The notes beneath the pieces are model-generated. The model was not told the DNA's origin. It saw nothing but the letters and a program-made list of their open reading frames with translations, and did no database searches. A stretch of DNA of 64,000 nt, from contig JAJEIQ010000014.1 in assembly GCA_022827905.1 (NCBI GenBank), positions 1 to 64,000 on the forward strand. The letters run 5' to 3'. Each line of letters opens with the position of its first letter. The stretch's first letter is position 1. Origin of the DNA: Pseudomonadales bacterium. GTDB lineage: Bacteria; Pseudomonadota; Gammaproteobacteria; Pseudomonadales; Azotimanducaceae. Made by a program: the position numbers and the translations under genes. This document shows, piece after piece, positions 55,594-64,000 of the stretch.

Positions 55594-56273
55594 GCCAAGG
55601 GTTCCAAAACGCCGCCATCAAGCAGCAGCGCCCGGTCCATGCCCCCGGTTGCCGCCTCATCGTGGGTCACCACCACAAGGGCAACGCCAAAATCCCGGCT
55701 CAAGGCGCGCATCAGGTCAAACACTTGGCGTGCGTTTTCCCGGTCGAGATTGCCGGTGGGCTCATCGGCCAGCAGCAGGTCCGGATGGCCAACTAAGGCC
55801 CGGGCCACGGCAACGCGCTGGCGTTCGCCCCCGGAAAGGGCGTTCGGACGATGGGCCGAGCGGGACTGCAAGCCCACCGCATCCAGCATGGCCGCTGCCT
55901 GGACCTCGGCTTCGCGGCGGGAGACGCCCCCTAAGCGCAACGGCATGAGCACATTCTCCAAGGCGGAGAACTCCGGCAACAGGTGATGGAGCTGGTACAC
56001 GAATCCGACGTGACGGTTGCGCAGCCGGGCCCGCTCGCCCACCGATGCGGCGCTGATGGCCGTCCCGCAAAGTTGCACCTGCCCGGCATCCAAATCGTCC
56101 AGCCCGGCCAAAATGTGCAGCAAGGTGCTCTTCCCCGATCCGGAACGCCCGACAATGGCGCATCGTTCGCCGGACCGCACTTCGAGGCTCAGGCCGCGCA
56201 GCACGTCGATGCGCTCGCTGCCCTGCTTGAACGACTTGTGCAGGCCTGTGGCCAGGAGCACCGGCTCACTCAT
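55590..56273 (-). CDS. lolD: Lipoprotein-releasing ATPase LolD
   Basis: 227 residues, a MacB/LolD-type ABC ATPase: Walker A GRSGSGKSTLLHILAGLD, the Q-loop region VGFVYQLHHLLPEFSALENVLMPL, signature LSGGERQRVAVARAL and Walker B LLLADEPTGNLD. QLHHLLPEFSALENV is close to the typical LolD Q-loop. It powers lipoprotein release by the two flanking permeases. Its start overlaps the upstream permease stop by 8 bases and its stop overlaps the downstream start by 4, so the three genes are tightly coupled. Confidence 0.95.
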   Translation of the reverse strand: MSEPVLLATGLHKSFKQGSERIDVLRGLSLEVRSGERCAIVGRSGSGKSTLLHILAGLDDLDAGQVQLCGTAISAASVGERARLRNRHVGFVYQLHHLLPEFSALENVLMPLRLGGVSRREAEVQAAAMLDAVGLQSRSAHRPNALSGGERQRVAVARALVGHPDLLLADEPTGNLDRENARQVFDLMRALSRDFGVALVVVTHDEAATGGMDRALLLDGGVLEPLA

Positions 56274-57528
56274 GGGCGAGCACGCGGCTGGGCAGCAGGC
56301 GAGCAGCGCGCCAAGCCGGATACAGGGTGCAGGCCACGCATAGGGTGAAGGACACCGTGGCGATGCGGGCGAGGTCGGACGGCCAGATGTCCACGGGCAG
56401 GTAGCTGATGAAATACTGGCTCATCAGGTCAAGGTTCAAGCCCTCATTGATCCAGGCAAAGACCGCAGGCAGGCCAGTGGCCACCGCCGTGCCGAAGGCG
56501 ATGCCGCTCAGGATGCCGACGACGCCGATCAAGGCGCCGAGCAGCACGAAACAGCCGATCAGCGGCGCGCTGGCGGCGCCCATCGTCTTGAGTATGGCGA
56601 TGTCCGCTCCGCGCTGTTCGACCGTCATGATCAAGGTGGAGACCAAGTTGAACGCGGCAACGCCCACGAGAAAGGCAAGCAGCACGAACAGGGTCGCCTT
56701 CTGGGCACCAATCGCCCGATGCAGGTTGCCGTGGGAGTGCTGCCAGGTGCGGGCAAAGAAGCGATCCTCGCCCAAGCGCCGCACCGCTTGGCCGGCCAGC
56801 GCGTTGGCGGCGTCAAGGTCGGCGAGGCGCAACTGATAGCCATGCACCTGGCCGCCCAGTCGAAACAGCCGTTGGGCATCCACCAAGTGGATGAACGCCG
56901 CCCGGGCATCCAATTCGGAGCCGGAGCGGAGCAAGGCCACCACTTGGAAGCGCTTCTGCCGAGGCAGCATCCCCGCCAAGGTCAGAGATCCCAAGGGCAA
57001 CATCAACCGCACCGAATCGCCGACGCCGACCCCCAAACGCGCCGCCAGGCGCGCGCCCAGAATCACGCCAAAGCCACCGGGGCGCAGGGCGTCGAGTGTC
57101 GTTGCGCCGGTCGGGCCGAGAAAGGACTCCATGCCGGAAACGTGCCGATAGGCCGCCGGCTCAGCGCCAGTCAAGAGCACACCTTGCACCGCATCACCGG
57201 CGACCGCCAGAGCCGATCCCTGCACGATCGGCACCGCAGCCAACACGCCGGGAACAGCGGTCAACTTCGACGTCTCCAGGGTGCTCGGAACGAAAGGTTG
57301 GTCACCCCAGAGCCCGGCGTGGGGCAGGACGCCGAACACCCGTTCGCGCAACTCCCGCTCAAAGCCGTTGACCACCGACAGCACCACCACCAGCACGGCG
57401 ACGCTGAGCGCCAATCCGGCGATCGCCACCCAACCGATCAGCGCACCGGAGCCGCGACGCGAGAAGGCATAGCGCACGCCAAGTTCCGCAGCCAGTCTTG
57501 AATTGGCTTTCCGGAACTCGGGCGTCAC
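56266..57528 (-). CDS. lolC: Lipoprotein-releasing transporter permease LolC/LolE family (first paralogue)
   Basis: 420 residues. The N-terminus RLAAELGVRYAFSRRGSGALIGWVAIAGLALSVAVLVVVLSVVNGFERELRERVFGVLPHA is typical of LolC/E; a periplasmic domain and three C-terminal helices follow (FVLLAFLVGVAAFNLVSTLIMTVEQRGADIAILKTMGA). It starts with GTG overlapping the apbE stop (GTGA), which places apbE in the same operon. It partners LolD and the second permease in releasing lipoproteins. The LolC name follows gene order; the paralogues cannot be separated safely by motif. Confidence 0.88.
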   Translation of the reverse strand: MTPEFRKANSRLAAELGVRYAFSRRGSGALIGWVAIAGLALSVAVLVVVLSVVNGFERELRERVFGVLPHAGLWGDQPFVPSTLETSKLTAVPGVLAAVPIVQGSALAVAGDAVQGVLLTGAEPAAYRHVSGMESFLGPTGATTLDALRPGGFGVILGARLAARLGVGVGDSVRLMLPLGSLTLAGMLPRQKRFQVVALLRSGSELDARAAFIHLVDAQRLFRLGGQVHGYQLRLADLDAANALAGQAVRRLGEDRFFARTWQHSHGNLHRAIGAQKATLFVLLAFLVGVAAFNLVSTLIMTVEQRGADIAILKTMGAASAPLIGCFVLLGALIGVVGILSGIAFGTAVATGLPAVFAWINEGLNLDLMSQYFISYLPVDIWPSDLARIATVSFTLCVACTLYPAWRAARLLPSRVLAHE

Positions 57529-58526
57529 GGCTGGAGAAACTGGCTCATGGATTCAGTATAGCGGCGCTCGAAGCCACTTTCGCTGCGCACCAGCAACAAG
57601 GCGGCCACGCCTTCACGGTGGACGAAGCGCCAGCCCGCATCGGGGCCGAGCACTTGGATGGCCGTCGCCAAGCCATCCGCTTCAGCGGCGCTGGCCGCCA
57701 CCACCGTCACCGAGGCCAAGGCATGGCTGACCGGCTCGCCGGCGCGAGGATCGATGGTGTGGCTCAGGCGCCGTCCGTCCAGCAGGCGGAAGTTGCGGTA
57801 GTCCCCAGAAGTGGCCGCCGACTGCCCCGAAAGCCGCAGAACCCACTGCGGCGGGCCACCGTCCGGCTGCTCCACGCCGATGCGCCAAGGCTGGCCCGTG
57901 GAGTTACCGCCACGGGTGCGCACTTCGCCGCCGATATCGACCAAGTAGCTGTGGCAGCCCAGGCCGTCAAGGCGCATGGCCACCCGGTCAACGCCATGGC
58001 CTTTGCCGATGGCGGAGAAATCAAGGGACAACCCATCGAAGCGCTTGCGCAACGCTGGCGGATCGAGGCGCGCTTCAAGCTGCTGCCAACCTACCCGTTG
58101 CATGGCCACTGCAATGGCTTCGACACCCGGCACCGACTCGCCCACAGGCGCTTGGGGGCCAAATCCCCAGAGCTGCACCAAGGGCGCAACCGTCAGGTCA
58201 AACGCGCCCCCGGAGCGGCGCGAGAGGGCCAGGGCCTCGACGGTGACTGCTGCCACCGGCGCTGAGACGGGAAACCACTCCCCCGCCGCGCTGGCGTTGA
58301 AGCGCGCCACCTCGGAGTCTGGCCGCCAAGTGGAAAGCTGCGCGTCCACCTGCTGGAGTTCGTGAACCACCGCGGCTTCCACATCGCCGTCGCAACCCGC
58401 ATGGGTCAGCGCCAGTTGAGTGCCCATGGCTTCGCCACGGTAGTGATGGTAAGCCGACCCTTGACCACAGCCGCTGAGCGCCGCCACAGCCAGAAATGAG
58501 GCGGCCGTTGTGACAAAATGCCGCAC
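57525..58526 (-). CDS. apbE: FAD:protein FMN transferase (ApbE lipoprotein)
   Basis: 333 residues from GTG 58526, chosen because the signal peptide begins there (VRHFVTTAASFLAVAALSGCGQG) with a lipobox LSGC; earlier in-frame codons overlap the divergent crotonase gene. The ApbE pattern is complete: AMGTQLALTH, QQVDAQLSTWRPDSEVARFN, SGGAFDLTVAPLVQLWGFG, LDFSAIGKGHGVDRV, DIGGEVRTRGG and DPRAGEPVSHALASVTV with the Mg2+ ligand region. It attaches FMN to Thr of flavoproteins such as Rnf or Nqr subunits in the periplasm; no such partner is in the window. It precedes lolC with a GTGA overlap. Confidence 0.93.
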   Translation of the reverse strand: MRHFVTTAASFLAVAALSGCGQGSAYHHYRGEAMGTQLALTHAGCDGDVEAAVVHELQQVDAQLSTWRPDSEVARFNASAAGEWFPVSAPVAAVTVEALALSRRSGGAFDLTVAPLVQLWGFGPQAPVGESVPGVEAIAVAMQRVGWQQLEARLDPPALRKRFDGLSLDFSAIGKGHGVDRVAMRLDGLGCHSYLVDIGGEVRTRGGNSTGQPWRIGVEQPDGGPPQWVLRLSGQSAATSGDYRNFRLLDGRRLSHTIDPRAGEPVSHALASVTVVAASAAEADGLATAIQVLGPDAGWRFVHREGVAALLLVRSESGFERRYTESMSQFLQP

Positions 58527-58563
58527 CCAACCCGTTATCCATCCATCCAGCGAGAGAGGATCC

Positions 58564-59334
58564 ATGCCCGAATACTGCACCGTCGACAAATCCGACCATA
58601 TCATGACCGTCACCCTGAACCGGCCGGACCGCCTGAACGCGCTGCACCCGCCGGCCAACGTCGAACTCGGCGAGGTTTTCGACGACTTTGCCGACGACGA
58701 CGACATGTGGGTGGCCATCATCACCGGCGCCGGCCGCGGTTTCTCCGCCGGCAACGACCTGCGCTACCAAGCCGAAGGCGGCGAACGGCTGCCGATGCCC
58801 AGGGGCTTCGCTGGCCTGACCTCCCGCTTCGACCTGTTGAAGCCGGTGATAGCCGCCGTCAACGGCGTCTCCATGGGCGGCGGCTTTGAAATCGCGCTGG
58901 CCTGCGACCTCATCATCGCCTCGGATAAGGCCCTGTTCGCGCTGCCGGAACCCAAGGTCGGCTTGGCGGCCCTGGCCGGCGGCCTCAACCGCCTGCCCCG
59001 GCAGATCGGCTCCAAGCGGGCGCTGGGCATGATTCTCACCGGCCGCCACGTTGGCGCCGAGGAGGGCAAGGAACTCGGCTTCGTCAACGCCGTGGTGTCC
59101 CACGACAAGCTCATGGAGGAAGCCCGGGACTGGGCCAACCAAATCTGCCAGTGCGCCCCGCTGTCGATCCGCGCCAGCAAAGATGTGGTGTACCGAAGCC
59201 TGAGCACCGCGTCCCTGGAGGAGTCCATCCGCGCCTCCTACGAGTCCGTGCGGGCAATGGCCAAAAGCGAGGACTTCATCGAGGGCCCCAAAGCCTTCGC
59301 CGAAAAGCGGCCACCGAATTGGAAGGGACGCTAG
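58564..59334 (+). CDS. Enoyl-CoA hydratase/isomerase (crotonase) family protein
   Basis: 256 residues from ATG 58564, preceded by GAGAGAGGA. Crotonase features: VTLNRPDRLNALHPP, the oxyanion-hole stretches ITGAGRGFSAGNDLRY and VNGVSMGGGFEIALACDLIIA, and LPEPKVGLAALAGGLNRLPRQIG, which contains the position of one catalytic Glu. The usual first Glu position (in the GGGFEIAL helix region) and PEP motif support an active hydratase or isomerase on CoA esters, but the substrate is open. The gene diverges from apbE with 37 bases between starts. No other beta-oxidation gene is adjacent. Confidence 0.9.
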   Translation: MPEYCTVDKSDHIMTVTLNRPDRLNALHPPANVELGEVFDDFADDDDMWVAIITGAGRGFSAGNDLRYQAEGGERLPMPRGFAGLTSRFDLLKPVIAAVNGVSMGGGFEIALACDLIIASDKALFALPEPKVGLAALAGGLNRLPRQIGSKRALGMILTGRHVGAEEGKELGFVNAVVSHDKLMEEARDWANQICQCAPLSIRASKDVVYRSLSTASLEESIRASYESVRAMAKSEDFIEGPKAFAEKRPPNWKGR

Positions 59335-59386
59335 TACGACAGCACCTATGTACACTGGTTAGCCTCGCGCTGGGTGGATTGCCCAC

Positions 59387-59977
59387 TTGTCCGCACTCAT
59401 CTATTGCCTCGCCTTCGTCGGCGGCTTCGTCATCATGTCCTTGGAGCTGCTCGGCGGGCGGGTGCTCGCCCCCTACTTCGGCAGCAGCATCCATGTTTGG
59501 GGCAGCATCATCACGGTGTTCATGGCGAGCCTCGCCCTAGGCTACCTAGCCGGTGGCCGGTGGTCTCTGCGCTCCCCGTCCCTACCCAAGTTCGCCGGGC
59601 TGCTGCTGATTGGCGCGGTCCTGCTGTACCCCTTGGTTTACTTCAGCGAACCGGCCATGGAGTGGATCTTCCATGCCATTGAAGACCCACGCTACGGGTC
59701 GCTTACGGCCTCGATGGCGCTGTTCGTTCTGCCCACCGTGATGCTCGGCATGATATCGCCCTACTCCGTGCGCCTGCTGGTGCGCACCACCGAGGAGTCC
59801 GGCAACGTGGCGGGGCGCCTGTACTTCGTGTCCACCGCCGGCAGCGCCCTCGGCACCCTGGGCACCAGCTTCTACTTCGTGCTGTGGTGGGAGATCAACA
59901 CCATTCTGACCTTGCTGACCGCGACCCTGGTGCTTGCAGGCACAACCGCGCTGGTCGTTGCGAGGCTGCGCCGATGA
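59387..59977 (+). CDS. Membrane domain of a split spermidine-synthase-like pair
   Basis: 196 residues, probably starting at TTG 59387 with GGTGGA 8 bases upstream. About six hydrophobic segments are present; the start (FVGGFVIMSLELLGGRVLAPYFGSSIHVWGSIITVFMASLALGYLAGGR) is characteristic of the N-terminal membrane region of fused MFS/spermidine-synthase-like proteins. Here the soluble methyltransferase-like part is encoded separately by the next gene, overlapping by ATGA. Function unknown; such proteins are annotated as spermidine-synthase-like without proof of polyamine synthesis. Confidence 0.85.
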   Translation: MSALIYCLAFVGGFVIMSLELLGGRVLAPYFGSSIHVWGSIITVFMASLALGYLAGGRWSLRSPSLPKFAGLLLIGAVLLYPLVYFSEPAMEWIFHAIEDPRYGSLTASMALFVLPTVMLGMISPYSVRLLVRTTEESGNVAGRLYFVSTAGSALGTLGTSFYFVLWWEINTILTLLTATLVLAGTTALVVARLRR

Positions 59978-60996
59978 GCGCGGCCAGCGGCGCTCGACCG
60001 AGCGCCGCTTCGAGGGCGGGACGCCCTCGCTCCAACCTTCGTTCGAGGCTGTTCCCCGGAGCGAGGGCGTCCCGCCCTCGACCGGATTCGGGTAGGTGCT
60101 ATGCGATTACTCGCTGCTCGATTGCCCTGGCGCTGTTAGGCATCGCGCTGCTGGCACCGTTGGCCTCCGCGGAGGTGGTGCATCGGGAGCGGTCGCTCTA
60201 TCAAACGATTTTGGTGGTCAAGCAGGGCCGCACCCTGTGCCTGCAATTCAGCTTGCGGCGGGCGCAGCGCAACCAGTCCTGCCTCGATGAGCGCCGTCCT
60301 GAGCGCATGGTGCTGGCCTACACCCGGATGATGATGGCGGCGCTGCTGTTCGGACCCGCGCCGCAACGGATCCTAGTGGTCGGCGTCGGCGGTGGCACAC
60401 TGCCGATGGCGCTGACGGCGATCTATCCCGAAGCCCAGATGGATGCGGTGGAAATCGACCCGGCAGTGGTCAAGGTGGCCAAACGCCACTTCGGCTTTGC
60501 CGAAAGCGAGCGGCTGAAAGTCCACGTCGAGGACGCCCGGGTGTTCACCCGGCGGGCGGTGGCCGCTGGCCGAACTTATGACCTCATCCTGCTCGATGCC
60601 TTCGGGGCCGACTACATTCCCGAGCACCTCATGACCCGCGAATACCTCGCCGAAACCCGCGCGCTGCTGACCGACGACGGCGCTCTAGCCGCTAACACCT
60701 TTGCCATCAGCCAGCTTTACGACCACGAATCCGCGACCTACTTCGACGTTTTCGGACCCTTCTTCAACCTGAAGCTGCCCAGCAGCGGCAATCGTGTCAT
60801 TTTGGCCACCAAAGGGCGGTTGCCGAGCCTGATGACCCTCAACGCACGGGCAGCGGAGTTGGCCAGGTCCCTAGCCCCCTACGGCATCAGGATCCGCGAC
60901 TACCCCCGGCGCCTGAAGAGCGAAATCGACTGGGCCGCGAATACCCGGGTGCTGACGGATCAGTATGCGCCGGCCAACCTGCTGCAGGCGCAATAG
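59974..60996 (+). CDS. Spermidine-synthase-like Rossmann-fold protein, split partner
   Basis: 340 residues from ATG 59974. After a palindromic-element-encoded stretch (residues ~10-40), a hydrophobic signal-like segment (IALALLGIALLAPLASAEVVHRERSLYQ) precedes the Rossmann domain: ILVVGVGGGTLPMALTAIYPEAQMDAVEIDPAVVKVAKRHFG and DLILLDAFGADYIPEHLMT. These match the spermidine/spermine synthase fold, but the catalytic loop is not clearly canonical. Most of the protein could lie in the periplasm, or be anchored there, if the segment acts as signal or anchor. It is coupled to the preceding membrane gene. The N-terminus is odd: the inverted repeat at 60011-60080 supplies about 23 residues in frame. 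Confidence 0.8.
   Translation: MSAASGARPSAASRAGRPRSNLRSRLFPGARASRPRPDSGRCYAITRCSIALALLGIALLAPLASAEVVHRERSLYQTILVVKQGRTLCLQFSLRRAQRNQSCLDERRPERMVLAYTRMMMAALLFGPAPQRILVVGVGGGTLPMALTAIYPEAQMDAVEIDPAVVKVAKRHFGFAESERLKVHVEDARVFTRRAVAAGRTYDLILLDAFGADYIPEHLMTREYLAETRALLTDDGALAANTFAISQLYDHESATYFDVFGPFFNLKLPSSGNRVILATKGRLPSLMTLNARAAELARSLAPYGIRIRDYPRRLKSEIDWAANTRVLTDQYAPANLLQAQ
60011..60080. repeat. Perfect inverted repeat inside a coding region (palindromic element)
   Basis: Two 23-base arms (60011-60033 and 60058-60080) are exact reverse complements around a 24-base loop. The arms are built of a GGGCGGGACGCCC-type core. This is the form of a REP- or MITE-like element. It lies in the N-terminal part of the spermidine-synthase-like gene and is kept in frame. 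No second copy was seen in the window. Confidence 0.8.
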
Positions 60997-61025
60997 TCAG
61001 CAGGGACGCCCTTGATCGAACGCTA

Positions 61026-61102
61026 TGGCGCCCCGGGAAGGATTCGAACCTTCAACCTACCCCTTAGGAGGGGGCCGCGCTATCCAGTTGTGCCACCGGG
61101 GC
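61026..61102 (-). tRNA. tRNA-Arg (anticodon CCU)
   Basis: On the minus strand the gene runs from 61102 to 61026 and includes an encoded CCA end (TGG at 61026-61028 on the plus strand). Acceptor GCCCCGG/CCGGGGC, anticodon loop CTCCTAA (anticodon CCT, reading AGG), T arm GAAGG-TTCGAAT-CCTTC, discriminator G. One weak pair occurs in the D stem (A-C). It matches the pattern of E. coli tRNA-Arg(CCU). It follows the SPOR gene in the same direction. No integrase or attachment repeat is visible near it. Confidence 0.95.
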
Positions 61103-61115
61103 TTGCGCTTGGGAG

Positions 61116-61688
61116 TCAGAGTTCGCTGCCGCCACGCCTCAGTTTGTGCAATTGGTAGCCAGGAGGCGGCTCGCTGACCGGGCGCTTGTGCTGCTCACTC
61201 AGCAAATGCACATCCGCCTCGGGCAGCGGCGGCAAGTCCTCTAGGTCACCGAGGTCGCCGTAGGGGTCGAAGGCCTCCCAATCCTCAAACTCATCGCTGT
61301 TGCCGGCGTCCGCGAAAAGGGCAAGGTCGTCCCCCGAATCCGAGGCGCCGGGGCTGGGCAGCGCCTCCCCCCCGTCGCCAGCCAGCAGCCAAGCATCAGC
61401 ATGGCCGCTGCCACGGGCCACAGCAAGCATCCCGGCCGCCTGATTGCGCGCCTCGAAAGGGCCGAGCAGCAGCCGATGCCAGCGGCCCCCGGACGTGTCA
61501 AAGGCCCTCACCTGCAACGGCGCCATGACGTCCATGCTGGGCGCCTGCCTGGCAGCTTCCGCATTGCCAGGACTTTGGTAGCTGCCCAGCACAATCCAAA
61601 ACCGCGCTTCGGCAGCCGACGTCACGAAGGCAAGCGCCAATCCAAGGCAACAGGTCAGTATCCGGGTTGCAGCCATCATGGCCGTCAT
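61116..61688 (-). CDS. Small SPOR-domain protein with signal peptide
   Basis: 190 residues from ATG 61688 (61679 or 61676 are possible). An N-terminal signal peptide (TRILTCCLGLALAFVTSAAEA) precedes a SPOR-like domain (RFWIVLGSYQSPGNAEAARQAPS...RWHRLLLGPFEARNQAAGMLAVARGSG), which by family binds denuded glycan of septal peptidoglycan. The C-terminal ~90 residues are acidic and low-complexity (DLALFADAGNSDEFEDWEAF...), ending in basic LHKLRRGG. The protein is exported, probably to the periplasm. A role in cell division or envelope is inference. It lies between oadB and tRNA-Arg; the spacer from oadB is unusually A+T-rich. Confidence 0.75.
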   Translation of the reverse strand: MTAMMAATRILTCCLGLALAFVTSAAEARFWIVLGSYQSPGNAEAARQAPSMDVMAPLQVRAFDTSGGRWHRLLLGPFEARNQAAGMLAVARGSGHADAWLLAGDGGEALPSPGASDSGDDLALFADAGNSDEFEDWEAFDPYGDLGDLEDLPPLPEADVHLLSEQHKRPVSEPPPGYQLHKLRRGGSEL

Positions 61689-61767
61689 TTTAGCAGCATA
61701 GAAGACCGTCACTCGGAGCGATGCACAAACCGGATTTTATTACATTAAATTTAGTAGGTTATATAAT

Positions 61768-62898
61768 CTATTTCGCAAACAGGATTAATATGCCTGCGGC
61801 GGCGGCGGAGCCGATGACGCCCGCCACGTTCGGTCCCATGGCGTGCATCAGCAGATGGTTTTGGCGGTTGGCGGCCAGGCCGATGCGGTTGGCCACCCGA
61901 GCCGCCATGGGCACCGCCGAGACCCCAGCGGCGCCAATCACCGGATTGACCGGCGTTCGCGCCAGGCGGTTCATCAGCTTGGCCATGAGCACCCCGCTGG
62001 CGGTGCCGACCGCGAAGGCCGCGAGGCCGAGCAGCAGAATGCCCAAGGTGCTCGGCCGCAGAAACAATTCCGCCTGCAGCTTGGCGCCCACCGCCAACCC
62101 TAGGAAGATGGTGACAGCATTGATCAGGGCGTTCCGCGTCGTGTCGGCCAACCGCTCAACCACTCCGCACTCGCGCATCAGGTTGCCGAAGCAGAACATG
62201 CCAAGCAGCGGCGCCGCGGCGGGCAGCAGCAGGGCGATGAGCAACAACAGCAGCATCGGGAAGAGCATGGCTTCGGCCTTGCCCACTTCCCGCAACTGCG
62301 GCATCTCAATGGCCCGCTCCCGCTCGCTGGTCAGGGCGCGCACGATGGGCGGTTGAATCAGCGGCACCAGCGCCATGTAGGAGTATGCGGCGATGGCGAT
62401 GGCGCCCAGCAAGTGCGGTGCCAGCTTGCCCGCCACATAGATGGCGGTGGGACCGTCCGCCCCGCCGATGATGGCGATGGCGGCGGCCTCCCGCACATCG
62501 AAGTCCATCAGTCCACCGGCGCTTAAGCCGAGGACGGCAAGCAGGGTCCCGAAGATGCCAAACTGCGCCGCAGCACCCAGCAGCAGGGTCTTGGGATTGG
62601 CCAACAGGGGACGGAAATCGGTGAGCGCGCCGACCCCCATGAAGATGATCAACGGAAACGCGCCGGTTTCAATGCCGACCCCGTAGATCAGGCTCAGCAG
62701 GCCATCGCCAGTGGCGATCCCGGCGCCGGGAATGTTGGCGAGAATCCCGCCGAAGCCGATGGGCACCAGCAGCAGGGGCTCGAACCGGCGCACGATGGCC
62801 AAGTAGAGCAGCAGGCCGCCGACGCTGATCATCGCCAGCTGCCCCCAAGTGGCCTGATGGAAGCCGGAAGCGCGCCAGATTTCTAGAACTAGATCCAC
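61768..62898 (-). CDS. oadB: Sodium-pumping decarboxylase beta subunit (OadB-like)
   Basis: 376 residues, almost entirely hydrophobic, with about nine membrane helices. The Na+-channel Asp motif [31 protein letters not shown] is intact, as are the N-terminal [12 protein letters not shown] and [15 protein letters not shown] late motif. It couples decarboxylation of carboxybiotin on the alpha subunit to export of Na+ across the inner membrane. It follows oadA by about 24 bases. The gamma subunit gene oadG is not in the window and may lie upstream of oadA beyond the edge. Confidence 0.95.
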   Translation of the reverse strand: MDLVLEIWRASGFHQATWGQLAMISVGGLLLYLAIVRRFEPLLLVPIGFGGILANIPGAGIATGDGLLSLIYGVGIETGAFPLIIFMGVGALTDFRPLLANPKTLLLGAAAQFGIFGTLLAVLGLSAGGLMDFDVREAAAIAIIGGADGPTAIYVAGKLAPHLLGAIAIAAYSYMALVPLIQPPIVRALTSERERAIEMPQLREVGKAEAMLFPMLLLLLIALLLPAAAPLLGMFCFGNLMRECGVVERLADTTRNALINAVTIFLGLAVGAKLQAELFLRPSTLGILLLGLAAFAVGTASGVLMAKLMNRLARTPVNPVIGAAGVSAVPMAARVANRIGLAANRQNHLLMHAMGPNVAGVIGSAAAAGILILFAK

Positions 62899-62922
62899 CG
62901 GCTAGTCAGGCCGGCCGAAGGG

Positions 62923-64000
62923 TCAAACCACCGACAGCAGCGCATCGCCCATCTCGACCGCATCCCCCTCGCGCACAAACACCGCGTCGACGGTGCCCGC
63001 TTGCGGCGCCGTGACCTCGTTCTCCATCTTCATGGCTTCCAGCACGGCGACCGGCTCACCGGCGCTGACCACATCGCCGGGCTTGACCAGAACCTTGAAA
63101 ACAGTGCCCGCCAAGGCGGCGGTGATGGCGCCCGCTTGATCTGCCTTGGCCGGTGCCGCCGGGGCGATGTCCTGGACGGCGCCATTGGCGGCCACCTCCA
63201 CCTGAAAGGCCTTGCCGTTCACCCGCACCGAATAGACGGCAGCTTCTTCGGCTGCGGTGGGCTGCGCAGAGGGTTCCGCCGCTTCCTCCACCGGGGGCTC
63301 AAAGGCGCTTGGATCGCCGCGATGCTCAAGAAAGCGCAGGCCCACTTGGGGGAACAGCGCGTAGGTGAGCACGTCGTCAATGGGATCGTCGGCCAAGGCG
63401 ATTTGCCGCTGCCCGGCCGCCTGCTTCAACTCCGCGGTCAGGGTCTCCATCTCCGCCGCCAAGCGGTCGGCCGGGCGCTCCGTCAGCGGCTCGGCGCCGT
63501 TGAGAACGCCAGCCTGCAAGGCGGTGTCCACCGGTGCCGCGGTGGCGCCGTACTCGCCCTTGAGCACCCCCGCCGACTCCTTGGTGATGGACTTGTAGCG
63601 CTCCCCCGTCAGCACGTTGAGCACAGCCTGGGTGCCGACGATCTGCGAGGTGGGGGTAACCAGCGGGATCATGCCCAAGTCCTCGCGCACCTTGGGAATT
63701 TCCTCGAGCACCTCGTCCAAGCGGTCGAGCGCATTCTGCTCGCGCAGTTGATTTTCCAAGTTGGTCAGCATGCCGCCGGGCACCTGGGCGACGAGGATTC
63801 GCGAGTCCACCCCCTTGAGGCTGCCCTCAAAGCGGGCGTACTTGCGGCGCACCGTTCGGAAGTAGGCTGCGATTTCCTCCAGCAGCGCCAGGTCCAAGCC
63901 GGTGGGGCGCTCGCTGTCCGCCAACATGGCGACCAAGGACTCCGTGGCGGAATGGCCATAGGTCATGCTCATCGACGAAATGGCGCCGTCGAGGTTGTCG
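62923..64000 (-). CDS. oadA: Oxaloacetate decarboxylase/pyruvate carboxylase alpha subunit, C-terminal part (5' partial)
   Basis: The reading frame continues through base 64000, so the N-terminus is outside the window. About 359 residues are visible: the end of the TIM-barrel carboxyltransferase region ([19 protein letters not shown]), the conserved PYC/OADA linker domain ([56 protein letters not shown]), a Pro/Ala-rich hinge, and the C-terminal biotinyl domain with the attachment Lys in EAMKMEN. It transfers CO2 from oxaloacetate to biotin for OadB. A Gly/Ala/Glu hinge between the domains suggests flexible swinging of biotin. Confidence 0.95.
   Translation of the reverse strand, partial: DNLDGAISSMSMTYGHSATESLVAMLADSERPTGLDLALLEEIAAYFRTVRRKYARFEGSLKGVDSRILVAQVPGGMLTNLENQLREQNALDRLDEVLEEIPKVREDLGMIPLVTPTSQIVGTQAVLNVLTGERYKSITKESAGVLKGEYGATAAPVDTALQAGVLNGAEPLTERPADRLAAEMETLTAELKQAAGQRQIALADDPIDDVLTYALFPQVGLRFLEHRGDPSAFEPPVEEAAEPSAQPTAAEEAAVYSVRVNGKAFQVEVAANGAVQDIAPAAPAKADQAGAITAALAGTVFKVLVKPGDVVSAGEPVAVLEAMKMENEVTAPQAGTVDAVFVREGDAVEMGDALLSVV

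Noticed and set aside
61026-61767. Integration site at tRNA-Arg
   Set aside because: No integrase gene, direct repeat of the tRNA end or change in composition typical of an island was seen around it.

Overview
The window is a high-G+C, densely coded chromosomal segment from a Gram-negative, gammaproteobacterium-like organism. Evidence: outer-membrane genes (lolCDE, msbA, lpxK, kdsB, an autotransporter-like barrel); a block resembling the Pseudomonas order lol / DUF2062 / comEC / exbBD / lpxK / kdsB / murB / rne; and the yceD-rpmF-fab and tmk-holB-pilZ clusters. I cannot name a species. Most genes are tightly packed and many start in 4-base GTGA or ATGA overlaps.

Layout. 1-6420: 3' part of a giant Calx-beta surface protein ending in a beta-barrel. 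6441-8072: BCCT osmolyte transporter. 8217-14466: catabolic cluster (two extradiol-dioxygenase-like VOC proteins, GST-like protein, acyl-CoA-dehydrogenase-fold flavoenzyme, TetR regulator, SRPBCC protein, FAH-family hydrolase); the flavoenzyme promoter carries a perfect palindrome, a likely TetR operator. 14590-18509: proline-specific peptidases (pepQ, DPP-IV-like) and a GNAT. 18506-34362, mostly minus strand: pilZ, eda, kdgK, holB, tmk, mltG, fabF, acpP, then an unusual insert (subtilase, secreted two-module protein, NCS2 permease with an extra ATPase-like domain), then fabG, fabD, rpmF, yceD; maf and rluC follow. 34374-37464: rne with a long leader. 37461-38477: murB. 38826-42489: restriction-modification island with a controller protein and C-box, flanked by possible halves of an Rpn-like gene. 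42575-47972: SDR, kdsB, a single-frame MsbA-LpxK fusion, exbD, exbB. 48026-51560: galU and clpB. 51658-57528: comEC, DUF2062 and lolE-lolD-lolC. 57525-60996: apbE, a crotonase, and a split spermidine-synthase-like pair containing a palindromic element. 61026-61102: tRNA-Arg(CCU). 61116-64000: SPOR protein and oadB-oadA, with oadA cut by the window edge.

Functionally the segment joins envelope biogenesis (fatty acids, lipid A, Kdo, peptidoglycan, lipoprotein sorting) with RNA decay and replication genes in inherited clusters, into which accessory modules have been placed: the permease/protease trio, eda-kdgK, galU-clpB, and the restriction-modification island. The most notable features are the MsbA-LpxK fusion, the restriction-modification island with its controller site and host-gene remnants, the three-gene insert between fabG and acpP, and the predicted TetR operator.
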